In this document: in pieces, positions 25,604 to 36,216 of the stretch
Layout: each line of letters opens with the position of its first letter
How positions within the stretch are numbered: the stretch's first letter is position 1
DNA from: Bdellovibrionales bacterium CG10_big_fil_rev_8_21_14_0_10_45_34
GTDB taxonomy: Bacteria; Bdellovibrionota; Bdellovibrionia; Bdellovibrionales; 1-14-0-10-45-34
DNA length: 64,000 nt
Direction of reading: 5' to 3'
NCBI GenBank assembly: GCA_002778785.1
Contig: PEZS01000016.1
Location: 546-64,545, forward strand
Made by a program: the position numbers and the translations under genes
Notes under the pieces: generated by a model
What the model saw: the letters and a program-made list of their open reading frames with translations, nothing else
The model's database searches: none
What the model was told of the DNA's origin: nothing

Positions 25604-26800
25604 TCAAGTGTGGTGGTGAAGGGATTCGTGCAACCTCGGATCCCCTATCGGCACAATCGCATGACTCTCAAGAAACCTTCCGACCATCAACAGGAACAAA
25701 CCTAAAAAGCCTGCGAAGAGCCCTATCTCCCAGAGTGGAAGCACAGGGGACTCATGGAAGTTCGGATAAATTAACCAGTAAAGATCTACCATCTGCATAA
25801 TGACCATCAACACACAAACACGAACCAAATGGGACATGTCTCTCTTAGCCGCGCGAGGTAGAAGTGCGAAGAAAGGCACAGCGAACTTTAAAATGGGAAG
25901 GCTTAGGGAGACACCCATCCAGCCACCATGAGACCTGTGCAAAAAGAAAGCTGTTTCTTCGGGAATGTTTGCGTACCAAATAAGCATGAACTGAGAAAAC
26001 GCAATGTACGCGTAAAATACAGTGAAGGCGAATAGGAACTTAGCGAGATCATGCATGTGTTCGTCGGTAACATAGCCATCAAGCAATCCTCTTTTTCTCA
26101 GCGATAAAGTAATCAAGATAATAAATGAAAGCGTCGACTGAAAAAGACCCGAAAAAGTGTAAACTCCAAAAATTGTGCTGTACCAAAGCGGATCCAAACT
26201 CATTAGATAATCAACGCTGAAAAGACTGTAAGTAAGTGCAAAAAGAATGAGAAAGCCGATAGAAAACTTAAGATTTCGATGAGTCAGATTGACGTCACCT
26301 GTTTGATCTTGCTTCACGCTCGAGCCTACAATAAGCCGCGCGAACAAAAACCATATGGCAGCAAAGATTAAGGTTCGGATAGAAAAGAAGCCTGAGTTAA
26401 GATACGCGGCTTTTTTGTAAACAAGTTCGTTAGCAGCCACAAACCCAGAATCCATCCACGGAAAAAGTGACTTGGCTCCATAGAATGTGACCGCAAGAAT
26501 AGCTACACTTCCCACCACTAAATAACTTGTTAGGCTCTCTGCGATTCGCCGAACCACAACACTCCAGCCGGCCTTTGTAACGTACTGTATGCTTACGAAA
26601 AAAAGCCCACCCACTGCTAAACTTATAAAGAAAAACGAATTCAGTAAGAAGGCTTGCCAAATGCGGTCGGAGTTTGTCTGAAGCCCCATCAAAAATGTAA
26701 TGACGCCGATGAAAAGCCCTACCCAGATCATGCGATTCCAAAGCACGGATCTTTTGAAAGGTTTTACTGCGGCCACAGCCTGATTAGAATTTGCTGCCAT
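25604..26800 (-). CDS. actF: alternative complex III, membrane subunit ActF
   Basis: A 398-residue, highly hydrophobic protein with about ten membrane helices, in the last position of the act operon, as expected for ActF. ActF is a quinol:electron-acceptor oxidoreductase membrane subunit related to the NrfD-like ActC. The segment SQFMLIWYANIPEETAFF is a typical block of the ActF family (split it as SQFMLIWYANIPE and ETAFF). The start is ATG after GAGGAAT. No cytochrome oxidase genes follow, in contrast to many act clusters. Confidence 0.85.
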   Translation of the reverse strand: MAANSNQAVAAVKPFKRSVLWNRMIWVGLFIGVITFLMGLQTNSDRIWQAFLLNSFFFISLAVGGLFFVSIQYVTKAGWSVVVRRIAESLTSYLVVGSVAILAVTFYGAKSLFPWMDSGFVAANELVYKKAAYLNSGFFSIRTLIFAAIWFLFARLIVGSSVKQDQTGDVNLTHRNLKFSIGFLILFALTYSLFSVDYLMSLDPLWYSTIFGVYTFSGLFQSTLSFIILITLSLRKRGLLDGYVTDEHMHDLAKFLFAFTVFYAYIAFSQFMLIWYANIPEETAFFLHRSHGGWMGVSLSLPILKFAVPFFALLPRAAKRDMSHLVRVCVLMVIMQMVDLYWLIYPNFHESPVLPLWEIGLFAGFLGLFLLMVGRFLESHAIVPIGDPRLHESLHHHT

Positions 26801-26822
26801 GGGATTCCTCTTCTTCGAAAAG

Positions 26823-27428
26823 TTATTTCACTGCTTGCTTCGACTGCATTTCACGAATGTATTGAACTATGGCCCAACGATCTTCCTCATTAGTGACCTG
26901 GGATTCATAAGAACCCATTAAACCGCGTCCACATCTCATCAGGTGATAGATGCCACCGTCCTTCCACCCGCGAATTTTCTCACTGATCACGGATGGAACT
27001 CCACCAGGAAAGTAAGTTTTCATAGTGCTTTCACCATCGCCCAAAGCACCGTGGCATACAGCACAAAAAGTCTGATAGGCTGTCTGCCCTCTTGCTAAAA
27101 GTTCTTCCGATTTCACGGTAGGATTTTTAACGACATTTTCGGCTGTAAACGAATCCATTTTACAATTGTAAGGAGCATTACCACGAGCGACTGTATGCTC
27201 GGGTGGTACCAGCATAGCCTGTTCACCAACATTATCGGGGTTATAATCTTGCGCTTTAACAGATGGTGATTCCATCATGTCTTGTAAAAGCTCAACGTTA
27301 GGTTGCTTTTTTTCACAGCCAACAAGAAGAAGCACTCCCAAAAAAGCGCTAACAAGGGGGACGCTTTTTACTAAAAGATGCGATATGGAATCGTTACTGT
27401 TTCTCATGGTTTTCCTCTGAGTCATCAT
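26823..27428 (-). CDS. actE: alternative complex III, monohaem cytochrome c lipoprotein ActE
   Basis: A 201-residue lipoprotein with lipobox LLVGC (Cys38) and one haem-binding motif CAVCH at 122-126. A downstream Met (HLMRCGRGLMGS region) can be the sixth haem-iron ligand. In alternative complex III ActE passes electrons to the external acceptor. The ATG overlaps the TAA stop of actD by one base. A second ATG (residue 8) is also possible. Gap to actF is 22 bp. Confidence 0.88.
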   Translation of the reverse strand: MMTQRKTMRNSNDSISHLLVKSVPLVSAFLGVLLLVGCEKKQPNVELLQDMMESPSVKAQDYNPDNVGEQAMLVPPEHTVARGNAPYNCKMDSFTAENVVKNPTVKSEELLARGQTAYQTFCAVCHGALGDGESTMKTYFPGGVPSVISEKIRGWKDGGIYHLMRCGRGLMGSYESQVTNEEDRWAIVQYIREMQSKQAVK

Positions 27429-27967
27429 TAAAATTCCGCTACTTTCTTGATCTCAACGGCTCCGATAGATTTAAAAAAGTCGGTGGTGCGCTGTTCATTA
27501 TAGTTCACGTCGTTATCAGGAACGAACAAGCAGAATTTGTGCGATGTAATAGCAGGATCAATAATAGGTGGATCTATCTTTGGCAGCCCACATGTGATCA
27601 AAAGAGCCCCGAAAGTCGACAAAGCTCCAATCAAAACCGTCAGTTCAAAAATGATGGGAACGAAAGCTGGCCACGAAAACAGAGGCTTACCACCAATATT
27701 TAGCGGCCAGTCCACGGCTGAAGTCCACCACTGGAACCAAAGCGCCAGCGAGCCACCCACCAATCCTCCGCCGAGGGTCACCCAAGGAAGAAAAGATCGC
27801 TTGAGGCCCATGGCATCATCCATACCGTGAACAGGAAAGGGCGTGAGAGAATCAAACTTTCGATATCCGGCTTGATAAGTTTTGTGTGCGGCTTCAAGCA
27901 GCTTGTGCTCATCCTCGAAAAACGCAGCTACACCTGAAACTCTTTTGCAATAGAGACTCTTGATCAC
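27428..27967 (-). CDS. actD: alternative complex III, membrane subunit ActD
   Basis: A 179-residue protein with two membrane helices (GGGLVGGSLALWFQW and FELTVLIGALSTFGALLI) between a short N-terminal domain and a cytoplasmic tail, the ActD (DUF3341) layout. ActD is a structural subunit. It lies between actC and actE in the canonical order. Confidence 0.87.
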   Translation of the reverse strand: MIKSLYCKRVSGVAAFFEDEHKLLEAAHKTYQAGYRKFDSLTPFPVHGMDDAMGLKRSFLPWVTLGGGLVGGSLALWFQWWTSAVDWPLNIGGKPLFSWPAFVPIIFELTVLIGALSTFGALLITCGLPKIDPPIIDPAITSHKFCLFVPDNDVNYNEQRTTDFFKSIGAVEIKKVAEF

Positions 27968-28009
27968 TTTAGCCTCCCTAAACCCAAATATATAGCAGCG
28001 ATGACTCTA

Positions 28010-29380
28010 TCACTCATGATGGCCTCCGCTGGCATCTCTACCTACACTTAAAACAGGTTTAACCTCTGACATGGCAACCATCGGAATGGCTCGAAGGAAC
28101 AGCAAGAACAGAGTGAAGAACATGCCAAAGCTTCCGAATAGAAGTCCTGCATCAAACCAAGTGAAATGATAGTAGCCCCAGTTTGCTGGCAAGAAATCTC
28201 TATGAAGTGAAGTCACGATAATAACAAACCGCTCAAACCACATTCCTATATTTACGAAAATTGATATGACGAACATTACATAAATGTTCCGGCGCATTTT
28301 CTTGAACCAAAACACCTGCGGTATGACGACGTTACAAATAGCCATTATCCAGTAAGACCACCAGTAGTCACCAAATGCACGATTTACAAAAGCGTATTTT
28401 TCATATTCGACTCCAGAATACCAAGCAATGAAAAACTCTGAAGCGTAGGCGTAACCAACCATCAAGCCAGTCGTCATGATGATTTTGTTCATGACCTCCA
28501 AGTGATCGACGGTGATATAGCTCTTCATCTGCGGAAACCCAGCTCTCACCAAACACATCAACGTCACCACCATCGCAAATCCCGAAAAGATGGCGCCAGC
28601 AACGAAGTAGGGTGGGAAGATAGTCGTGTGCCAACCGGGCAAAGTGGCTACAGCAAAGTCAAATGATACGATTGTATGAACGGACAGAACGAGCGGAGTT
28701 GAAAGACCCGCTAGAATTAAATAAACGGATTCGTAATGACTCCAATTGCGGTTTGTTCCGCGCCATCCGAGGGAAAGCATTCCGTAAATCAACCTTCGAA
28801 TCTTATTTTTTGCTCGATCTCTTACGGTTGCAAGATCGGGAATCATTCCCATGTACCAAAACACCAAACTCACGGTCGCATAAGTAGAAACCGCAAACAC
28901 ATCCCACAAAAGAGGCGATCGAAAGTTAACCCACAAAGGTCCCCGCTGATTGGGATAAGGAATTAACCAAAATGCAAACCATGGCCGCCCAACGTGTATG
29001 AGCGGAAACAACCCGGCAACCATAACCGCAAATATCGTCATCGCTTCTGCAGCTCTGTTAATACCGGTTCTCCACTTTTGCCGAAACAAAAATAAGATCG
29101 CTGAAATAAGTGTACCCGCGTGACCTATACCAATCCAGAACACGAATGTGACAATTGGTGTTCCCCAACCGACTGGATGACTAAGGCCGAGCAGCCCCAA
29201 ACCAACTCCGATAAGAGTCGCAACGACGCTTATCCAAAGCATCAGCGTAAATACAGAAGGTACAAAATAAGAAAACCAACCTTTACCCGGCAAACTCTCT
29301 ATAGGCTTACAGATATCCTCTGTAATATCCTTATAGGTTTTGTTCCCTTCGATGAGTGGGGATCTTTTCAGAACGCTCAT
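28010..29380 (-). CDS. actC: alternative complex III, NrfD-like quinol-binding subunit ActC
   Basis: A 456-residue polytopic membrane protein with about ten helices of the NrfD/PsrC type, including [19 protein letters not shown] and [13 protein letters not shown], conserved in ActC. ActC is thought to hold the quinol-oxidation site next to ActB. The ATG overlaps the actB stop (TAATG). The C-terminal tail is His/Gly-rich. Confidence 0.9.
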   Translation of the reverse strand: MSVLKRSPLIEGNKTYKDITEDICKPIESLPGKGWFSYFVPSVFTLMLWISVVATLIGVGLGLLGLSHPVGWGTPIVTFVFWIGIGHAGTLISAILFLFRQKWRTGINRAAEAMTIFAVMVAGLFPLIHVGRPWFAFWLIPYPNQRGPLWVNFRSPLLWDVFAVSTYATVSLVFWYMGMIPDLATVRDRAKNKIRRLIYGMLSLGWRGTNRNWSHYESVYLILAGLSTPLVLSVHTIVSFDFAVATLPGWHTTIFPPYFVAGAIFSGFAMVVTLMCLVRAGFPQMKSYITVDHLEVMNKIIMTTGLMVGYAYASEFFIAWYSGVEYEKYAFVNRAFGDYWWSYWIMAICNVVIPQVFWFKKMRRNIYVMFVISIFVNIGMWFERFVIIVTSLHRDFLPANWGYYHFTWFDAGLLFGSFGMFFTLFLLFLRAIPMVAMSEVKPVLSVGRDASGGHHE

Positions 29381-32300
29381 TAATGACCTCCGTGCGCAGG
29401 CTCGTGACTACTGCCTTTTTCGGTACTGCCCGTATCGCTGTGCGGGGCGGCCTTCGCCGGCTCCGAATGAGAAGCTTTCCCGGTCGCATGGTGAGCTGGC
29501 GCACCCTTGAGATGTTCTGTGTTTCGCACTTTAGTCATGTACCTGACCGAAGGCTGAGCGTTCCACTCCTCAAGCAATGAGTAGGTTCTTTGCTCCTTAA
29601 AAAGCTTACTTACTTGGGTATTCGGATCATTCATATCGCCAAAAATCAAAGCACCTGTGGGACATGTTTGCTGACAGGCCGTCTTTACTTCGCCGTCCTG
29701 AAGCTTGCGATTTTCATTCTTCGCATGGTTCTTCGCTTCGTGAATTCTTTGAACACAAAAGGTGCACTTTTCCATAACGCCGCGGCTTCTCACTGTGACT
29801 TCAGGGTTGAGTGCCATATTGCGTGGCTTTTGCGTCATCGAAATGGGACTGCTCTCTTTTATATAGCTGAACCAATTGAATCTTCGCACCTTATAAGGGC
29901 AGTTGTTTGAACAATATCTTGTTCCGACGCATCTGTTGTAGGTCATTTCGTTAATACCTTCAGGGGAATGCGTGGTTGCAGCTACCGGACAAACAGTTTC
30001 ACAAGGAGCATGATCACAGTGCTGACACATGACGGGCTGAAACACAGTGTCTGGATTTGACTCGTTGCCAACGTAGTAACGATCTATCCGAATCCAGTGC
30101 ATTTCGCGGCCTTGTAGAACGTACTTTTTACCCACTACCGGAATATTGTTTTCACTTTGGCAGGCCGTCATGCAGGCATTGCAACCAATGCACGAACTGA
30201 GATCTACGGCCATACCCCATTTGTAGCCCTTGTATTCATGAGCCGACCAAATAGACGTGATCTTGTGACGGTGGATATTGGCATTGTTGTCTTTTAAATA
30301 ATGATCGAGCGTTGCTTCAACAACTATTTGTCGCCCTTCCATTGAGTGATGGCCCTGTGTGCAAGCCAGTTCACTTATCTCACTCGTGACGGTTAAGTTC
30401 ACTTCCAAACCAGAACTAACGGGCGAAGAATCATTAGACCAATCCACTAACTTAAAGGCGTTAGCCCCTACTCCATTTGCAACTCGGCCCTGCATGTCGC
30501 GACCTTGGCCGACGGCAACTGCTACAACGTCATCATGCAAACCAGGTTGCACCCATACCGGCAGCTTCATCTCTCCGGTTGCAGTTTTTACGCTAACCAC
30601 TTGGTTGCTTTTCACGCCCAGTTGCTTGGCTCGCTCTGGAGAAACACTTAAATAAGAATCCCAGACAAGTTTTGTTACAGGATCTGGCAACTCTTGCAGC
30701 CAGGCGATGTTGCTATCAGATCCATCACCTAAAGAAACACTTGAATAAAGAACGAGTTCCAATGAATTCGAATCTTTTGGCACCGAAATTTTATCAAGGG
30801 CAGAAACGCGAAAAGATCGCGCTGCTGCTACTTTGTCTCGCCCGGCGCCGCTGACATCCACAACTCCCGTTTGCAGAAAGTTATGCCAGAAATCTTCAAA
30901 ACTACCCGGACGCCCCAATGCTCGCTGCTGATTCATCCAGTATTTCGTAAAGTAGTCGTACCAATTCTCAGCATCTAAAAGTCGCTTTGGACCTTTTTCT
31001 TCCATGTAAGCCCAGTTAATAAGACTCATCTGAAAACTTCTTGTGTTTCCGAGAGGCCGAATAGTTGGCTGCTGAATAACGTAAACACCTTTTTGGGCTT
31101 CAGCATCTGACCAGTCTTCTATGTCATGATTATCCGGAGCCAAATAAGTTGCTAGCTTCGCTGTCTCATCGAAGTGGCTTCCCGTGTAGATAATTGTTGG
31201 CACGTTTTTACAGGCTTCGACAAATCCACTGTTACTTCCTAATACATATGCGGGATTCAACTTATGAATCATAAGGGTCTTTACTTTGCCTGCCTGCATA
31301 TCTCGAATAAGACCTTTAATATCTTCATAGGAAGATTGAAAGCCGACGTAAGGAGCTTCGCTATAATCAATTGTCTTGCCGTCGTTCTCCAAAATCGAGT
31401 TCAATAAATTGGCAGCGATTTGTAAGCCAACTCCTGGCGACGCACTCAAACCTCCAGCCACAATCAGCGACTGACCTCGATGAGCCCAAAGATCGTCTGC
31501 GATGCGGCTCCAAAGAGCTTCTTCAATCCCCAGTTTCTCATGAGCTTTTGCATAGGCCGCCAGCCTCTCTCTGAGGCCCGGAGCGCCTGCGTAGCGAGAC
31601 AGTCCCTTTTTCACAGCAATTTCGTGCGCAAGCCCAAGAATTACATGCACTTGCTGGGAAGCCTTAATGCGAACTCTCAGGTCAGCATTAGCGCCTGTCA
31701 TGGAAAGGTTCGACTCAAAAGCCACAAACTTGCTCATTGTAGAATTGGGCGCTCTACCAACACTAAAATCTCTAGCAAATTCTACGGGTGAAATCCAAGT
31801 GCCAAGAAAATCGCATTCTACACTGACAATCATTCGGGCCTTATGGAATCGATAGCGTGGCATTATTGCGGAACCGTAACTTTCCTTTTGGCCCGAAGAT
31901 ATTTGGTCTTGCCCAAGAGGATCCCACGCCACGTGCTTCGCACCAAAAGCGCTGGAGAAATCAGAAATCAACATGCGCGTTGACGGAGAAGGAATACTTG
32001 AGGTGAGGAAGTACACCCCGCCTTGACTTAGCTTTTTAGAGACGTCCTCATCAAGTTGGTCCCAAGTGACTTTTGTCGAAGTCCCACCGCTCACCTTGGC
32101 CGGATCTTTAAGTCGATCAGGATCATACACACTCAATAAATGGGCCTGAGCTCTCGCACTGAGTGCTCCGCCGTTAACAGCAAAAGCGGGATTACCTTCA
32201 AACTTAATCGGCTTTCCTTCTCGAGTCTTTACAATCAGTCCATAAACGGACCCACCATCAGACCAGCTAGAAGAATAGTATTGGGAGACCCCGGGGATCA

Positions 32301-32553
32301 GCCCAGCAGGACGATTTACATAAGGAACAATCTTTTGCACTGGGCGACGAATACAAGACGTCGTTGAGAGAGCCAAAGAGGCTCCCATGAGTTTCAAAAA
32401 GTCTCTACGAGCCACCCCATCTTTGCCGTCGCCAGAGGCAAGCGGACTTGATTGAAACTCTTCCTCGAGAGTTTTCGCAAGTTCCGGCTCCAGGTTTGGA
32501 TTAAGTTCGCGCCAGTATTTTGATGAATCGTTGTTTATCATATCCGCATTCAC
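29380..32553 (-). CDS. actB: alternative complex III, iron-sulfur and molybdopterin-like subunit ActB
   Basis: A 1057-residue periplasmic protein. [14 protein letters not shown] near residue 50 is the Tat signal. The long N-terminal part is the molybdopterin-oxidoreductase-like domain that in ActB holds no cofactor. The C-terminal quarter is a ferredoxin domain with cysteine sets [41 protein letters not shown] and CQQTC, enough for three [4Fe-4S] and one [3Fe-4S] cluster. It carries electrons from the quinol site to the cytochrome subunits. A His/Ala-rich tail ends the protein. The GTG start is directly next to GGGAG; an ATG four codons later (32541) is a good alternative. Confidence 0.92.
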   Translation of the reverse strand: MNADMINNDSSKYWRELNPNLEPELAKTLEEEFQSSPLASGDGKDGVARRDFLKLMGASLALSTTSCIRRPVQKIVPYVNRPAGLIPGVSQYYSSSWSDGGSVYGLIVKTREGKPIKFEGNPAFAVNGGALSARAQAHLLSVYDPDRLKDPAKVSGGTSTKVTWDQLDEDVSKKLSQGGVYFLTSSIPSPSTRMLISDFSSAFGAKHVAWDPLGQDQISSGQKESYGSAIMPRYRFHKARMIVSVECDFLGTWISPVEFARDFSVGRAPNSTMSKFVAFESNLSMTGANADLRVRIKASQQVHVILGLAHEIAVKKGLSRYAGAPGLRERLAAYAKAHEKLGIEEALWSRIADDLWAHRGQSLIVAGGLSASPGVGLQIAANLLNSILENDGKTIDYSEAPYVGFQSSYEDIKGLIRDMQAGKVKTLMIHKLNPAYVLGSNSGFVEACKNVPTIIYTGSHFDETAKLATYLAPDNHDIEDWSDAEAQKGVYVIQQPTIRPLGNTRSFQMSLINWAYMEEKGPKRLLDAENWYDYFTKYWMNQQRALGRPGSFEDFWHNFLQTGVVDVSGAGRDKVAAARSFRVSALDKISVPKDSNSLELVLYSSVSLGDGSDSNIAWLQELPDPVTKLVWDSYLSVSPERAKQLGVKSNQVVSVKTATGEMKLPVWVQPGLHDDVVAVAVGQGRDMQGRVANGVGANAFKLVDWSNDSSPVSSGLEVNLTVTSEISELACTQGHHSMEGRQIVVEATLDHYLKDNNANIHRHKITSIWSAHEYKGYKWGMAVDLSSCIGCNACMTACQSENNIPVVGKKYVLQGREMHWIRIDRYYVGNESNPDTVFQPVMCQHCDHAPCETVCPVAATTHSPEGINEMTYNRCVGTRYCSNNCPYKVRRFNWFSYIKESSPISMTQKPRNMALNPEVTVRSRGVMEKCTFCVQRIHEAKNHAKNENRKLQDGEVKTACQQTCPTGALIFGDMNDPNTQVSKLFKEQRTYSLLEEWNAQPSVRYMTKVRNTEHLKGAPAHHATGKASHSEPAKAAPHSDTGSTEKGSSHEPAHGGH

Positions 32554-32565
32554 TCCCGGTCGTAT

Positions 32566-33090
32566 TTAGTAGTGGCACGTTGAACAGTTAATTGGAGCAT
32601 TGTTTTCAGGTTTTCTGTGACATTCGATACACCATCCCATCGACATGTCGGATTTTTGATAAACCGTACTCATCTCTTGAATAGCTCCATGACATTCCTG
32701 ACAAGCAACCCCTTTGCGGACGTGGCGCTCGTGATTGAAGTGCGCATGATCCGGAAGCATGTGAACTTTCACCCAAGGAACACTCACACCTTTTTCATAG
32801 TGCTCCCGAAGCTTTTGAACAGCTGGCCTGTCAGTGGCAACAACTGAATGGCAATTCATACATATGTTGAGACTTGGAACTGAGGCCTGCTTTGATTTGT
32901 CGGCATTCGCGTGACAGTACATGCATGGAATCTGGAGTTTACCTGCATGCACCGCATGATCGTAGGGAATGGGTTGATCCGGCTGGTAGCCTTCATTGTA
33001 ACCTACAGGGGGCCTTAACGCGTAAAGCACTCCGGCAAGGAGTACGAGCACAGCCCCTGCTCCCAAAATTTTCTTAATACCTAATGTCAT
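32566..33090 (-). CDS. actA: alternative complex III, pentahaem cytochrome c ActA
   Basis: A 174-residue protein with one N-terminal membrane anchor (GAGAVLVLLAGVLYAL) and five CxxCH haem motifs: CMYCH 56-60, CMNCH 77-81, CQECH 130-134, CIECH 154-158, CSTCH 169-173. This is the ActA pattern. It starts the operon (ATG behind AAGGTGG), 12 bp before actB. ActA links the iron-sulfur chain of ActB to other haems. Confidence 0.92.
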   Translation of the reverse strand: MTLGIKKILGAGAVLVLLAGVLYALRPPVGYNEGYQPDQPIPYDHAVHAGKLQIPCMYCHANADKSKQASVPSLNICMNCHSVVATDRPAVQKLREHYEKGVSVPWVKVHMLPDHAHFNHERHVRKGVACQECHGAIQEMSTVYQKSDMSMGWCIECHRKPENNAPINCSTCHY

Positions 33091-33452
33091 TCAGACCACC
33101 TTGTTGCCAAGAAGCCATGCTGCTTTCTAAAAGTTGATAACTTATTGATAAAGTGCCCGAAGTTTGAATGCAAGAACAGAAATTAATGGCGTACCTTCAA
33201 AAAATTTATGTCACTGACACAAAAAGTCGGAGCAAAGGTCTTATCATTTCGAAGGCGAGACTCGGATAGGTTCGCAGCTTGCCGACAATTGCAGAAATGC
33301 CAAAAGTCAGATTCTTAGATACATAGCCTGACTTTCGGAGTTCTTAGTTCACACGCTCAGACGCAGAACAAGATATAAAAGGAAGCTTTGCCAATTGTCC
33401 TGTCTCTTATTTTGAATTCTATGAAGTAGCGGAAAGCGGGATCTACATTGGC
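33091..33452. other. gene-free interval upstream of the act operon
   Basis: No open frame is convincing. On the minus strand TTGCAT and TATCAA, 17 bp apart at about 33176-33148, could form an act promoter. An 8-bp inverted repeat AAAGTCAG/CTGACTTT lies at 33303-33310 and 33328-33335 with a 17-nt loop, possibly an operator. No riboswitch consensus was recognised. Confidence 0.4.
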
Positions 33453-34331
33453 TTAGAAGGTGTACGCAGCAGCAATTCCCGGTTCATAGCTTATGATCAT
33501 CGGGCTAGAATTTAAGAAAGCACCCACCTGCATCTGTGGCAATAAAAACACTCTTTCAAAGAGTTCGAAATCGTATCCGATAACTAAATTGAGGATAAAA
33601 AAGCTCGGTACGTCAGAATCCCTCAACGAATCAGAAAGTGAAGTACCAGCAGTTTTATTTACTACCTTAGGTGTTCCCGAGCCACGAGCGTACTCTAGTC
33701 CGCCGCCAACAGAAAAATCTCCGCGCGCATCAAAGTAGTATTTTATCTTTCCAGAGAAACTTAAGAATCCTTGTGTGACTTCTATCTTTTGATTGGATGC
33801 CGTACCCTCAAGAATTAGTGATCGATTGCTCAAGCCACCTTGTAGTACCCACTGAGGATCCAAAGGGTAATTTACGAAAGCAGAAAAGTAAGCTGCATTT
33901 CCGCTCAAATCGCTGACCTTTACAATCGAGCCGTCTGCAAATCCGTATTCCCGCGAAGGCTGAACAGCCATGCTATAAGAAATGTGAAGTCCCGCCGACA
34001 ATCGTTGGTGATACGGCAGCGTCACCGGGGCTTCTGCGAGACCCTTCTCTCGCGCCAAGACCCGAGAGCCAACTATATCTTTTTTCAAGACATAGCCTGA
34101 CTGAGTTTCCCCCCCGATTCTCACCAATACTTTGCGGAAAAAGCCATAGCCACGGGGGGAAAGAGGAACCCGGTCGCCCGGCTGAAGCTCGGAAATTTGC
34201 TCGGTCCCCTGCTCTGGTTCTTTGTAAACTGGAATTTTTTTCTTAACTACCAGATCAATAGCCGCATTGGCGGACATTGCAAAAAGAAGCGTTGCGAAAA
34301 ATAGGATTCTCAGGCAGTTTTTTTGTTTCAC
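33453..34331 (-). CDS. exported beta-barrel-like outer-membrane protein with SH3-like N-terminus
   Basis: GTG 34331 gives a classical signal peptide (FFATLLFAMSANA) and no overlap with the divergent gene. The frame also allows ATG 34382, but that would run into the ribosome binding site of the neighbouring DUF177 gene. The first part after the signal (VYKEPEQGTEQISELQPGDR, SGYVLKKDIV) looks like a bacterial SH3-type domain. The rest alternates hydrophobic and polar residues and ends in AAAYTF with a C-terminal Phe, as in outer-membrane beta-barrels. Function unknown. Confidence 0.65.
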   Translation of the reverse strand: MKQKNCLRILFFATLLFAMSANAAIDLVVKKKIPVYKEPEQGTEQISELQPGDRVPLSPRGYGFFRKVLVRIGGETQSGYVLKKDIVGSRVLAREKGLAEAPVTLPYHQRLSAGLHISYSMAVQPSREYGFADGSIVKVSDLSGNAAYFSAFVNYPLDPQWVLQGGLSNRSLILEGTASNQKIEVTQGFLSFSGKIKYYFDARGDFSVGGGLEYARGSGTPKVVNKTAGTSLSDSLRDSDVPSFFILNLVIGYDFELFERVFLLPQMQVGAFLNSSPMIISYEPGIAAAYTF

Positions 34332-34388
34332 AGCTTCTCTAGTATGCGGGAGCTGCCGCCTTGAGTGAAGTCCAGGAGACATTTTTTT

Positions 34389-34919
34389 ATGATCTTACGT
34401 CTTAATGAAATTAAATCTGAAGGAGAGGATTTCGAGTGGACCGAAACGGAAACCTCCCTTACCGACAATCTTAAGGACGTTTTGGGGAGCAACTCTTTTG
34501 TGGCGACGGCCCATATCATGCCTAGCGGAAGCGCCTACGACGTTCACGGTGCCATCCGCAGTCAATGCGACTTGACCTGCGGGCGCTGCCTCAAATCGTA
34601 TAAAATGCCATTAGACCTTAAATTTCACGAAATTCTACTTCTTTCGGAAACCAAAAATAAGACGATGATTCGCGGGACCCCTGAAGATTTCGAGGACGTC
34701 GGAGCCCTTCACATCAAAAGCCTCAACTTCGATATCGGCGAAATGTACCGAGAATTCATAATACTTGAACAGCCACCTTATCCCGTTTGCTCCGAATCCT
34801 GTCAGGGACTTTGCCCTAAATGCGGCCAGGACCTCAACGAGAAGAAGTGTGACTGTTTGGGAGCAGGTTTAGCGAAAGATACTGTTTTTTCGGTTCTCAA
34901 AAACGTCAAACTGAATTAG
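34389..34919 (+). CDS. yceD: DUF177/YceD family protein
   Basis: This 176-residue protein is linked to 23S rRNA accumulation in other bacteria and is commonly encoded upstream of rpmF. Two cysteine sets are seen: CDLTCGRCLKSY, and CSESCQGLCPKCGQDL followed by CDC, likely zinc ligands. ATG 34389 has AGGAG about 10 nt upstream; the frame also contains an ATG at 34365 that would leave no ribosome binding site. First gene of the rpmF-fab operon. Confidence 0.85.
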   Translation: MILRLNEIKSEGEDFEWTETETSLTDNLKDVLGSNSFVATAHIMPSGSAYDVHGAIRSQCDLTCGRCLKSYKMPLDLKFHEILLLSETKNKTMIRGTPEDFEDVGALHIKSLNFDIGEMYREFIILEQPPYPVCSESCQGLCPKCGQDLNEKKCDCLGAGLAKDTVFSVLKNVKLN

Positions 34920-35013
34920 AACGTCTTCTTTGAGTTTATTCATTGAATTCTGGGCGAGTTCTAATGAGTTCAAATTGATGTCTATTTGATATCTTTAAGT
35001 TAAGAGGTGAATT

Positions 35014-35193
35014 ATGCCAACCCCCAAGAAAAAGCACACACGCTCCCGTACAGGGCAGCGCCGAGCCCACGATGCGCTTCAAACTCCCACTCGATCTACC
35101 TGTTCCAATTGTAACGGTGTCATGGTGCCTCACCGTGTTTGTCCTACTTGTGGATACTACAGAGGCAAGCAAGTCCTCAACGTGGGTGAGTAA
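35014..35193 (+). CDS. rpmF: 50S ribosomal protein L32
   Basis: A 59-residue protein beginning MPTPKKKHTRSRTGQRRAHD with a zinc-ribbon, CSNCNG then CPTCGYYRGKQVL, both typical of L32. AGAGGTG lies 7 nt upstream of the ATG. It is too short for many gene finders. It sits between DUF177 and fabH. In most bacteria plsX follows, but here only 14 bp separate it from fabH. Confidence 0.95.
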   Translation: MPTPKKKHTRSRTGQRRAHDALQTPTRSTCSNCNGVMVPHRVCPTCGYYRGKQVLNVGE

Positions 35194-35207
35194 AAGGGGA
35201 ATCTCTT

Positions 35208-36194
35208 TTGTATTTCTCTAAAATCGCCGGCACGGGCTCCTATTTGCCTGAAAAGCGAATGACGAACCACGACCTTGAAAAGATAGTGGAAACCAGCCAC
35301 GACTGGATCATCGAGCGTACGGGCATAGTCGAGCGTCGCATTGCAGGACCCAGCGAAGCAACAAGCGACCTGGGGCTGAAGGCAGCGGGGCGAGCTTTAG
35401 AGATGGCAAATATGTCTGCCAAAGACATCGACTCCATCATTTTCGCGACCGTAAGTCCTGATCAACCCATCCCGAGCACGGCTTGCTTTTTACAAAATTC
35501 ACTCGGTGCTCGCCCAATCATGGCCTTCGATTTGGTGGCAGCTTGTAGCGGATTCGTTTATGGGCTTTCACTCACCGACCAGATGATCAAAACGGGCATG
35601 ATTAAAACAGGGCTCGTTGTGGGTGCTGAAGTGCTCTCTAGAATCGTCAATTATGAAGACCGCGATACTTGTATCTTGTTTGGTGATGGTGCTGGTGCGG
35701 CCATAGTCACACGCGCTGAAGAGGGCGAACCCTCAAAGATTCTTAGTCATCACATTCATTCTGATGGCAGCCTTCACCACCTTTTTGAAACAATTGGTGG
35801 TGGCACACGAAAGCCTCTGTCGCCTGAGGTTATTGAAAATCGCGAACACTATATGAAAATGAAGGGCCGAGAAATCTTTAAACATGCAGTTCGTACGCTG
35901 ACTCAATGCTGTGAAGAGGCCATTCAAGCAAATGGATTTTCCGGCGAAGATATTGATTGGCTTGTTCCACATCAGGCGAACATTCGGATTCTTGAAGCTG
36001 TTGCAAAGTCTTTTTCTATCCCGATGGAGAAAGTCATTGTGAATATCGAAAAGTATGGCAATACCTCTGCAGCGACCGTGCCGATTGCACTCGACGAAGC
36101 AGTGAGAGACGGCCGGATCAAGCGGGGGCAGTTAGTCTTGCTGACGGCATTTGGTGCCGGACTCACTAGTGGCAGCTCCCTCTTAAGATTTTAA
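35208..36194 (+). CDS. fabH: 3-oxoacyl-ACP synthase III (KAS III)
   Basis: Starts fatty-acid synthesis by joining acetyl-CoA and malonyl-ACP. The catalytic triad is visible: Cys in VAACSGF, His in PHQANIRI, Asn in GNTSAA. 328 residues, usual length. The start codon is TTG (35208) behind AGGGG; no ATG is available nearby. First of three successive genes that start with TTG. Confidence 0.95.
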   Translation: MYFSKIAGTGSYLPEKRMTNHDLEKIVETSHDWIIERTGIVERRIAGPSEATSDLGLKAAGRALEMANMSAKDIDSIIFATVSPDQPIPSTACFLQNSLGARPIMAFDLVAACSGFVYGLSLTDQMIKTGMIKTGLVVGAEVLSRIVNYEDRDTCILFGDGAGAAIVTRAEEGEPSKILSHHIHSDGSLHHLFETIGGGTRKPLSPEVIENREHYMKMKGREIFKHAVRTLTQCCEEAIQANGFSGEDIDWLVPHQANIRILEAVAKSFSIPMEKVIVNIEKYGNTSAATVPIALDEAVRDGRIKRGQLVLLTAFGAGLTSGSSLLRF

Positions 36195-36216
36195 TCGTAG
36201 TTTGGGGGAAGAAACT

